Of a stretch of 19,978 nucleotides of DNA, positions 14,282 through 19,978 are shown in pieces (within the stretch, counting starts at the first letter, position 1; each line of letters opens with the position of its first letter). The stretch spans positions 1 to 19,978 of the forward strand of contig CAAGCF010000010.1 in NCBI GenBank assembly GCA_900768265.1, in the 5' to 3' direction. Position numbers and translations under genes: made by a program. This DNA is from an uncultured Collinsella sp. Lineage in GTDB: Bacteria; Actinomycetota; Coriobacteriia; Coriobacteriales; Coriobacteriaceae. Under the pieces are notes generated by a model. The model saw nothing but the letters and a program-made list of their open reading frames with translations. It had not been told where the DNA came from and did no database searches.

Positions 14282-15250
14282 CTAGCCCGTGTAGCGCTCG
14301 CGGTAAGTGTTGCGCTTGGGTGCGGAACCGTGGCTGCCGTGATGACGCGTGCGGCTTGCGGGCGTGTCTTGGGGCTCGCCGCCGTTGCGCCTGGCGCCAG
14401 CCTGTTTGGGCGGGATGCCGCCGGCCTTGAGGACCTGTACCTCGCGGTCGGTGAGTTCTCGCCACGATCCCTTGGCCACGCCCTCGAGCTCAAGGCCGGC
14501 AAAGTTACAGCGGTGCAGGCGGATCACCGGATGGTGGATCTTGCTCAGCATGCGCTTGACCTGGTTTTTGCGGCCCTCGCGGATGATGACCTCCACGGCG
14601 GCGGTGCCGGGCTTTACGCCTTGCGGAGCCACGGCCTCGGCCTCGCGCGCGTTGATGACGCGGCAGATCGCCGGTTGGCACAGGCCGTCATCGAGCTCGA
14701 TGCCGCGGCGGAGTGGCGTGAGGTCGCGGTCAGAGAGTTCGCCGTCAACGAGCGCCTGATAGGTCTTGTAGACGTGCTTACTGGGGTGCAGCAGGTCCTG
14801 CGACAGGTCGCCGTCGGTGGTAAAGAGCAAAAGGCCCGTGGTGTCACGGTCCAGGCGACCCACCGGGAAGAGCCCCGGGAATCGGTCGCGCGGAACCAGA
14901 TCAGCCACGCAAGGGCGCTCCTGCGGGTCGCTCATGGTGGTGAGGTAGCCGGTCGGCTTGTAGAGCATCAGGTACACGGCGCCCTGGTTGAGCTTGACGG
15001 GCATGCCATCGACCTCGATATGGTCGCGGTCGATGTCGACCTTGGTGCCCAGTTCGGTCGCGACCTGGCCGTTGACGGTCACGCGGCCGGCGGTCATCAG
15101 GTCCTCCGAGCCGCGGCGGCTCGCCACGCCCGCGCGCGCCAAAAAGCGCTGCAGGCGCATGGTATGCGGGTAGACGGGCTGGGCGTCGGTCGCGGGCGCA
15201 CCCGAGACGCCGGCGATGTGCGTCTCCCCTACTTCGTTAGTCCTCGTCAT
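14282..15250 (-). CDS. pseudouridine synthase, RluB/RsuA family
   Basis: This enzyme isomerises a specific uridine in rRNA, probably in 23S by family and context. An S4 RNA-binding domain (~31-80: MRLQRFLARAGVASRRGSE) precedes the catalytic domain, whose catalytic Asp134 sits in PVGRLDRDTTGLLL. The motifs LMLYKPTGYL and REGRKNQVKRM are also present. The C-terminus (~278-322) is a basic, low-complexity tail rich in Arg, His and Gly that is probably disordered and RNA-binding. ATG 15250 is chosen for GGAGGG 5 nt upstream (15256-15261). It overlaps the scpB end by 14 nt and gives a 30-residue N-terminal extension before the S4 domain. An internal ATG at 15160 lacks a signal. The scpB-rluB order is classic in Gram-positive bacteria. 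Confidence 0.92.
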   Translation of the reverse strand: MTRTNEVGETHIAGVSGAPATDAQPVYPHTMRLQRFLARAGVASRRGSEDLMTAGRVTVNGQVATELGTKVDIDRDHIEVDGMPVKLNQGAVYLMLYKPTGYLTTMSDPQERPCVADLVPRDRFPGLFPVGRLDRDTTGLLLFTTDGDLSQDLLHPSKHVYKTYQALVDGELSDRDLTPLRRGIELDDGLCQPAICRVINAREAEAVAPQGVKPGTAAVEVIIREGRKNQVKRMLSKIHHPVIRLHRCNFAGLELEGVAKGSWRELTDREVQVLKAGGIPPKQAGARRNGGEPQDTPASRTRHHGSHGSAPKRNTYRERYTG

Positions 15251-15965
15251 GCAAACCCTCCGAGGTCTCGTCGACGACCAGGGTCTCCAAGTCCTCGACT
15301 GCCTCAACATCTTCAACATCGGTATCGATCAGTTCGCGCTCTTCGTCCAGGTCCTCGGCCTGCTCCTCGAGCGTGGACTGAATGCTGCGGCCGCTCAGGC
15401 GCTCGCGGATAAACTGTCGCGACTGCTCGTCGGGGGCAAACTGCTCCAGATCGGGCAGGTCGCGGGTGGAGCGAAGACCGAACTTTTCCAAGAAGGCGTT
15501 GGTCGTGCCGTAGATGATGGCCTGACCGCGCTCGGGGTCGTGGCCGAGCTCGCGCACCAGGCCCTTGTCCACGAGCGACGCGATGACGCCGTCGGAGTTG
15601 ACGCCGCGAATGCCCTTGACCACCTCGCGCGTGACGGGCTGGTGGTAGGCGATAACGGCCAGGGTCTCGAGCGCCGCCTGCGACAGCTTTTGCGTGTCCC
15701 AGCTCAGCACGTAGGCCTCGACCACGTCGTGGTAGGCAGGGTGTGTAAACAGGCGCCAGCCGCCGGCGACCTCACGCAGCTGAAAGCCGCGGTTGGCCTC
15801 CTCATACTCAACCTTGAGCTCGGCAAGCAGCGACGCGCACTCGCCGGGGGCGATATCTAGCGCACCTGCCAGCGCGGGTGCGCTTACGGGGTCGCTCGAC
15901 ACCAGCAGCAGCGCCTCGAGGGCGCCTTTGAGGCTGTTTGCCTCCAGCGTTGAAAGGGTTGACAT
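15237..15965 (-). CDS. scpB: segregation and condensation protein B
   Basis: ScpB dimers join ScpA and SMC to form the bacterial condensin that compacts and segregates the chromosome. The two winged-helix domains are seen (~8-85 and ~95-170), with SLKGALEALLLVSSDPVS and the signature ETLAVIAYHQPVTREVVKGIRGV region, followed by LGHDPERGQAIIYGTT and FLEKFGL. The last ~40 residues form a strongly acidic tail (~205-242). The length of 242 aa is slightly long because of that tail. The ATG at 15965 is 11 nt after scpA, with AGGAG upstream. Its last codons overlap the pseudouridine synthase start. Confidence 0.97.
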   Translation of the reverse strand: MSTLSTLEANSLKGALEALLLVSSDPVSAPALAGALDIAPGECASLLAELKVEYEEANRGFQLREVAGGWRLFTHPAYHDVVEAYVLSWDTQKLSQAALETLAVIAYHQPVTREVVKGIRGVNSDGVIASLVDKGLVRELGHDPERGQAIIYGTTNAFLEKFGLRSTRDLPDLEQFAPDEQSRQFIRERLSGRSIQSTLEEQAEDLDEERELIDTDVEDVEAVEDLETLVVDETSEGLHDED

Positions 15966-15976
15966 GGTTGCGGCTC

Positions 15977-16786
15977 CTATTCGGTGAGCTCGGGGCCCTC
16001 GCCGGGCACGTATGCCTCGGCGCCCTCGACTCGGTTGATGCAGATGGTTCCAAAAATCTCGTCCTGGCTCAGCGTGAGCGAGCCGCGTTTGGCGAGCTCG
16101 AGCATAGCCAGGAAGGTGACGACGAGCTGCTCGGTGGTGGCGTCGCCGTCCAGCAGCTCGCGAAAGGTGCAGGTTTGATGCGCCATGGTAAAGCGGTCGA
16201 CCGAGGCCACCGTCAGATCGAGCGGCACGCGATGCGGTGCCACGTGCTCGGCTTCCAGCAGGAAGGTCTGGCGCTTACCGTCCAGGTCGGCGCAGATGAC
16301 GGCGAGGCCGCGCAGGGTGATGCCGGCCAGATAGTCGGGCATAAGGCCCAAGAACTCGGGGTCGGGGCCGGCCACGCGCGGATGCATGCGGCTCTCGGCC
16401 TGCATGCGCGCGCCAAGGGCAGCCGCCGCGCCCTTAAACTGTTTGTAGGCGATCAAGCGCTGGATCAGGACCTCGCGCAGGGCATCGCCGTCGAGCGCAC
16501 TGAGTTCCTCGAGATCTTCGTCGTCCTCATCATCTTCGTCGGTGTTGCGCGGGGCATCCTGGGGCACCAGCGAGGCGGCCTTGATGTCCAAAAGGGTTGC
16601 CGCGACCAGCAAAAAGTCGCTCGCCACGTCCAGGTCTAGCGCCTCGATGCGCTCGACCTCGGCAAGGTATTGCTCGGTCACCTCGCTAATGGAGATGGCG
16701 CCGATATCTACTTTTTGGCGGGTTACCAGCTGCAGCAGCAGGTCGAACGGTCCGCTGTAGACCTGCGTCGACACGCGATACGACAT
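15977..16786 (-). CDS. scpA: segregation and condensation protein A
   Basis: ScpA is the kleisin that bridges the SMC heads and binds ScpB. The N-terminal SMC-neck-binding helices include YSGPFDLLLQLV (10-21) and SEVTEQYLAEVE. LLDIKAASLVP follows, then a very acidic linker (~83-95, mostly Asp and Glu). The C-terminal winged helix ends with VVTFLAMLELAKRGSLTLSQDEIFG. The length of 269 aa is normal. The ATG at 16786 has a textbook AAAGGAGGT (16792-16800) 5 nt upstream. It is preceded by the largest gap in the array (84 nt), so a promoter or processing site may lie there. Confidence 0.96.
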   Translation of the reverse strand: MSYRVSTQVYSGPFDLLLQLVTRQKVDIGAISISEVTEQYLAEVERIEALDLDVASDFLLVAATLLDIKAASLVPQDAPRNTDEDDEDDEDLEELSALDGDALREVLIQRLIAYKQFKGAAAALGARMQAESRMHPRVAGPDPEFLGLMPDYLAGITLRGLAVICADLDGKRQTFLLEAEHVAPHRVPLDLTVASVDRFTMAHQTCTFRELLDGDATTEQLVVTFLAMLELAKRGSLTLSQDEIFGTICINRVEGAEAYVPGEGPELTE

Positions 16787-16804
16787 CTTCGACCTCCTTT
16801 GACG

Positions 16805-16855
16805 GCGCCTTCGCGGCGCGGTTTGGGTGCATGTTGCGACCGTTTTGCACGGTCG
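16805..16855. other. two hairpins in the scpA leader
   Basis: In the 84-nt gap before scpA are two inverted repeats. GCGCC/GGCGC (16805-16809 and 16815-16819) has a 5-nt loop, and CGACCGT/ACGGTCG (16837-16843 and 16849-16855) also has a 5-nt loop. Neither has a T tract on either strand, so they are not ordinary terminators. They may set an mRNA processing or stability boundary within the array. Confidence 0.35.
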
Positions 16856-16870
16856 ACCTGTAAGTTTACC

Positions 16871-17554
16871 TTAGATGCCGGCGATTGCGAAGTTGAGCAG
16901 CCACTCGGCCAGCGGATACACGGTAACGTCGAAATACCGGCCGATCACGTCGATGCCGGTCCACATGGGCAGCAGATACAACACGATGATAAGGATCGGC
17001 ATGGCGTATTGCTGCAGGCGGTAGTAGTTGGCGAGCGCCTTGCCTTTAAGGAACGGCACGATGATCGACGAGCCGTCGAGCGGCGGGATCGGGATGAGGT
17101 TAAAAAACGCGAGCGACAGGTTGACCACGATGAACGTGGCGCCGAAGTTCATGATCTGGGACGCCATGCCAAAGGACATGCTGGCGTAGAGGTTGCCGTA
17201 CGCTGCGTGCATGAGGGCGGCCGCGAGGAACGCGAGCGCGATGTTCGATGCGGGGCCGGCCGCGCTCACCAAGACCTCGTCGCGCTTGGGGTGCTTAAGG
17301 TTGTTGAGGTAGACGGGCACCGGCTTGGCAAAGGCGAACACCGGGCCGCCGGCGGCGAGCATAAGCAGCGGCAGGAGGATGGTGCCAAACGGGTCGATGT
17401 GGTTGAGCGGGTTGAGCGAGACACGGCCGCGCGAACGGGCCGTCTTGTCGCCAAGTGCCCAGGCCGCGGCGGCGTGCGCGCTCTCGTGGATGACAATGCC
17501 CACGATGACGGCAACGGCGCTGGCGAGCAGGTTTATGAGGTAGCTGCTGGACAT
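16871..17554 (-). CDS. site-2 protease family (M50B) membrane metalloprotease
   Basis: This is a polytopic membrane zinc protease of the S2P/SpoIVFB clan, which cleaves substrates within the membrane. The zinc motif HExxH is His23-Glu24-Ser-Ala-His27 in VIHESAHA, inside the first helix. The family box NPLNHIDPFGT (48-58) follows. FAKPVPV, RDEVLVSAAGPASN (91-104) and the third zinc ligand Asp160 in NLIPIPPLDGSS complete the set. The length of 227 aa is the compact form without PDZ or CBS domains. The ATG at 17554 has GGGGAG 4 nt upstream and begins 9 nt after the small membrane-protein gene. A gene of this type often precedes scpA in Gram-positive genomes. Its substrate is unknown; no anti-sigma factor is encoded nearby. 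Confidence 0.94.
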   Translation of the reverse strand: MSSSYLINLLASAVAVIVGIVIHESAHAAAAWALGDKTARSRGRVSLNPLNHIDPFGTILLPLLMLAAGGPVFAFAKPVPVYLNNLKHPKRDEVLVSAAGPASNIALAFLAAALMHAAYGNLYASMSFGMASQIMNFGATFIVVNLSLAFFNLIPIPPLDGSSIIVPFLKGKALANYYRLQQYAMPILIIVLYLLPMWTGIDVIGRYFDVTVYPLAEWLLNFAIAGI

Positions 17555-17563
17555 GGCGCTCCC

Positions 17564-17860
17564 CTAGCGGACGCGGCGCGAGGCGCGCGTGAGCAGGTAA
17601 TCTGCCACAAACAGGATAACGGCAACGATGGCGTAATCCAGGCGGAACACACCGCCAAAGGGCGACGTGATGACGCCGTAGCCGGCGATGGCGCTCGGCA
17701 GGGCGCGCGAAAGCTCAACGACAAAGCCAACAATCTGCAGCTTGGCGGTGAGGCCGCTAAAGCACAGCAGCACGGTCATCGCGCTCATAAAGATGCCGCA
17801 GATGCGACAGGCGATGGCAATGATGCTCATCGCCACGGCAGCGGCCTTACGAGAGTTCAC
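17564..17860 (-). CDS. 98-aa membrane protein of unknown function
   Basis: I do not recognise this protein. It is small and hydrophobic, with three likely membrane segments (~9-35, ~41-62 and ~74-90), two Cys in the first one (19, 21) and a positively charged C-terminus (RASRRVR) that should face the cytoplasm. GTG 17860 is chosen as the start because GAGGAG lies 7 nt upstream (17868-17873). The gene then overlaps the ABC-F end by 14 nt, typical of this array. ATG 17830 (residue 11) is possible but has no good ribosome-binding site. It lies 9 nt ahead of the site-2 protease, so a role as partner or substrate of that protease is conceivable, but this is speculation from position only. Confidence 0.75.
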   Translation of the reverse strand: MNSRKAAAVAMSIIAIACRICGIFMSAMTVLLCFSGLTAKLQIVGFVVELSRALPSAIAGYGVITSPFGGVFRLDYAIVAVILFVADYLLTRASRRVR

Positions 17861-19880
17861 GCGCGGTCTCCTCTTCGATCTGGGTGGAAAGCTCCAGCCA
17901 TTCGTCCTCGAGCTTGGGCAGCTCTTGCTTAAGGCCGTTATATTCCCCCAGCGCGGCGTTGAACTTGTCCTGATCGGCATAAAGCTCTTCGCTTGCCATC
18001 AATTCCATAAGCTCGTCATAGCGGGCGCGCTTTTTGTCGAGCTCGGTCTCGATCTTCTTGAGCTGGTTGCGCACGCCCTTGAGCTTTTTGTTAAGCGCGG
18101 CGCGGGCCTGGGCCTCGGCGCGCTTTTGCTCCTTGGTCTTTTTGCCCTCGGCTGGCTTAGGCGCCGCGGCGGGGGGGTCGGCCTGGGCGGCGCTGGCCTT
18201 GGTGGACTTGGCCGCGGCAGGCGCGCTCTCCGTGGACGCCTCCGCGGCGGCGCGGGCTGCGAGGTCCTCGCGCTTATAGAGGTAGTAGTCGTAGTCGCCG
18301 TCGTAGACCGTGACCTTGCCGTCGCGGATGTCGATGACGCGGTTGGCCACGGCGCGCACCAGGTGCTCGTCGTGGCTGATCAGCACGATGGTGCCGGGGA
18401 AGTTTTGCAGGGCGTTCTCGAGCATGTCCACCGAGTCGATGTCCAGGTGGTTGGTGGGCTCGTCCAGGCACAGGAGCGCCTCGGGGGCCACAAGCATCTT
18501 GGCCAGGGCCAGACGAGCCTTTTCGCCGCCGGAGAGGACGCGAACCTGCTTTTCGATTGCGTCGTTGTCGCTAAACAGGAAGGCGCCCAGCAGGCTGCGC
18601 TGCTGGGGCACGGTCCACTTGGGCGTGACGGTGTCGATCTCTTGCAGGACGGTGTTGGACTCGGTCATGCCTTCGAGCGCGTGCTGGGCGTAATAGGCGA
18701 TGCCGACGTTGGTGCCTAGGTCGCGGGTACCGGTGGTAGGCGGCTCCAGGCCGGCGAGGAGCTTCATGAGGGTGGACTTGCCGGCGCCGTTGGGGCCGAC
18801 GAGCGCCACGTGCTCGCCGCGGTAGAGCTTGAGGTCGATGTCACTGTAGATGTGTTTGTCGCCGTAGGACTTGGATACGCCCTCGAGGCTCACGACCATG
18901 TCGCCAGAGCGCGGCGGGTCGGGGAACTTAAAGTCGATGTGCTTGTGACCCTCGGGCAGGATGACGAGCTCCTTTTTGATCTGCTCGATCTTGCGGATGC
19001 GCTCCTGCGCCTGGGCGGCCTTGGTGGGCTTGTAGCGGAATTTGTCGACGAAGACCTGCATATGGGCGATGTCGCGCTCCTGGGCGGCGCGCTTGGCGCG
19101 CATCTGCTCCAGGTTGTCCTCGCGCTGCTTGAGATAGCTGCTGTAGTTGCCGGTGTAGGTGGTTACGCGGCGGTTCTCGAGCGCGGCAACGTGATCGACG
19201 CAGGCGTCCATGAAGGCGCGGTCGTGGCTGACGATGAGGACGGCGCCGTCGTAGTTGGCGATAAAGCCGCGCAGCCACTGGACGCTTTCGAGGTCCAGGT
19301 GGTTGGTGGGCTCGTCCAGAAGCAGCAAGTCGGGATGGCGCAGGAAGAGCTTGGCCAGCGCGATGCGCATCTGCCAGCCGCCAGAGAACTCGGAGCACGG
19401 GCGTTCAAAGTCGGTGACCTTAAAGCCCAGACCGGACAGGATCTTGCGCGCGTTGCTCTCGAGCTCGTAGCCGCCCAGGTGCTCAAAGCGGTCTTGGACC
19501 TGGCCGTACTCGTTGAGAAGCGCGTCGACGTCCTTGCCCTGCTCGGAGAGCTCGGTGATCTGGGCCTGCAGCTCGTTGGCGCGCTCGCCCATGCGGCGGA
19601 TTTCCTTGGCGGCGGCCATGACCTCGGCAAGGATGGTAGTGTCCTTTTGCTCCAGGTTGGTTTCCTGCTCTAGGTAGCCTACCTGGCAGTCCTTGGCGTA
19701 CTGGACCTGGCCGGCATCGGGGCTGTCGATGCCCATGATGATTTTGAGCATGGTGGTTTTGCCGGCGCCGTTGGGTCCCACGAGCGCAAAGCGCTCGCCG
19801 GGGTTGATCTGGAAGGACGCGCCGCTAAAGAGGACGCGCGCGCCGAAGCTTTTTTCGATTTTGTCGACCAGGAGGATCAT
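17847..19880 (-). CDS. ABC-F family ATPase (Uup/YdiF-like) with C-terminal coiled coil
   Basis: ABC-F proteins are soluble tandem ATPases without membrane domains; characterised members act on the ribosome, either easing stalled translation or conferring antibiotic protection. The first ATPase has Walker A GPNGAGKT (35-42), signature SEFSGGWQ (164-170) and Walker B LLLLDEP. The second has GPNGAGKS (362-369), LSGGEKARLALAK (449-461) and LLCLDEP. The interdomain linker (~245-310) includes the arginine-rich RYKPTKAAQAQERIRK. An Ala/Pro/Lys-rich linker (~541-590) leads to a coiled-coil C-terminal domain (~585-675), as in Uup and YdiF types. The length of 677 aa matches. The ATG at 19880 has AAAGGCGG upstream. 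It is the first gene of the array, about 30 nt after a terminator. A housekeeping role is likelier than resistance given the linkage. Confidence 0.94.
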   Translation of the reverse strand: MILLVDKIEKSFGARVLFSGASFQINPGERFALVGPNGAGKTTMLKIIMGIDSPDAGQVQYAKDCQVGYLEQETNLEQKDTTILAEVMAAAKEIRRMGERANELQAQITELSEQGKDVDALLNEYGQVQDRFEHLGGYELESNARKILSGLGFKVTDFERPCSEFSGGWQMRIALAKLFLRHPDLLLLDEPTNHLDLESVQWLRGFIANYDGAVLIVSHDRAFMDACVDHVAALENRRVTTYTGNYSSYLKQREDNLEQMRAKRAAQERDIAHMQVFVDKFRYKPTKAAQAQERIRKIEQIKKELVILPEGHKHIDFKFPDPPRSGDMVVSLEGVSKSYGDKHIYSDIDLKLYRGEHVALVGPNGAGKSTLMKLLAGLEPPTTGTRDLGTNVGIAYYAQHALEGMTESNTVLQEIDTVTPKWTVPQQRSLLGAFLFSDNDAIEKQVRVLSGGEKARLALAKMLVAPEALLCLDEPTNHLDIDSVDMLENALQNFPGTIVLISHDEHLVRAVANRVIDIRDGKVTVYDGDYDYYLYKREDLAARAAAEASTESAPAAAKSTKASAAQADPPAAAPKPAEGKKTKEQKRAEAQARAALNKKLKGVRNQLKKIETELDKKRARYDELMELMASEELYADQDKFNAALGEYNGLKQELPKLEDEWLELSTQIEEETARELS

Positions 19881-19911
19881 GGTGCCGCCTTTGACCTTGT
19901 GTGCCTATATG

Positions 19912-19940
19912 AAAAAAGGCCCCAACTTGCGTTGGAGCCT
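19912..19940 (-). terminator. intrinsic terminator downstream of the tRNA-like RNA
   Basis: Arms 19917-19926 and 19931-19940 form a 10-bp stem (one G-U pair) with a 4-nt loop. On the minus strand a T6 tract follows. It lies 13 nt beyond the 3' end of the RNA at the window edge and about 30 nt before the ABC-F start codon. Confidence 0.88.
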
Positions 19941-19953
19941 CATTCAATGCTCG

Positions 19954-19978
19954 GGTGGAGACGAGGGGGATCGAACCC
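19954..19978 (-). ncRNA. 3' end of a tRNA-like RNA, tmRNA or a tRNA (cut by window edge)
   Basis: Read on the minus strand, the last 25 bases give a T-arm (GGG-TTCGATC-CCCC), a 7-nt acceptor strand CGTCTCC and a discriminator A, then CC but not a full CCA. A discriminator A after CGTCTCC fits tmRNA (5' partner GGAGACG or GGGGACG), and tRNA-Tyr is another option. tRNA-Ser is less likely because it normally carries G at that position. The 5' part lies outside the window, so the identity is open. A terminator follows directly. Confidence 0.6.

Noticed and set aside
14249..15412. 387-codon plus-strand frame opposite the pseudouridine synthase
   Set aside because: It is antisense to a gene with an intact catalytic Asp and S4 domain, and composition explains the openness.
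16670..17932. 420-codon plus-strand open frame opposite the site-2 protease region
   Set aside because: It spans several real minus-strand genes and their gaps, is low-complexity (His, Asp, Arg, Gly) and has no family resemblance, so it is a shadow frame.

Overview
The window looks like chromosomal DNA from a Coriobacteriia member, most likely a Collinsella-type gut actinobacterium. The protein families are Gram-positive and actinobacterial in character, GC is high with GC-rich third positions, and the gene order (cmk-plsC-ispH-DUF512-der-plsY-gpsA, and site-2 protease-scpA-scpB-rluB) is one shared with clostridia and related lineages. The genus is inferred from this general picture, not from a database match.

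Layout. (1) 1-2036, plus strand: the 3' part of an OmpR-type response regulator, overlapped by a membrane histidine kinase. This pair is visibly more GC-rich than the rest, and a strong terminator hairpin lies about 110 nt after it. (2) 2037-2800: a gene-poor, AT-rich strip with a 16-bp palindrome, a short direct repeat, a tRNA-Pro(GGG) on the minus strand with encoded CCA, and its terminator. (3) 2800-19880, minus strand: 18 genes in one direction. No gap exceeds 84 nt, many genes overlap by 4-14 nt, and no internal terminator is evident. In transcription order they are: ABC-F ATPase, a 98-aa membrane protein, site-2 protease, scpA, scpB, an RluB-type pseudouridine synthase, cmk, plsC, ispH, a DUF512/PDZ radical-SAM protein, der, plsY, gpsA, rpe, a cysteine desulfurase, a Nif3/DUF34 protein, a coiled-coil zinc-ribbon protein and coaBC. 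(4) 19912-19978: a terminator, then the 3' end of a tRNA-like RNA (tmRNA or a tRNA) cut by the window edge.

The long minus-strand array is housekeeping. It supplies ribosome assembly and rRNA modification (Der, RluB-type, ABC-F), chromosome condensation (ScpAB), phospholipid synthesis (GpsA makes glycerol-3-phosphate, PlsY acylates sn-1, PlsC acylates sn-2, Cmk feeds CMP/CDP pools), isoprenoid synthesis (IspH), pentose phosphate metabolism (Rpe), sulfur mobilisation (cysteine desulfurase) and coenzyme A synthesis (CoaBC).

I found no CRISPR array, transposase, phage module or toxin-antitoxin pair, and no convincing new defence or biosynthetic system. The items most worth a second look are the coupled Nif3/zinc-ribbon pair with an incomplete zinc site, the HX4E (not HX4D) motif in PlsC, the unknown 98-aa membrane protein, and the compositional boundary between the two-component system and the tRNA-Pro.
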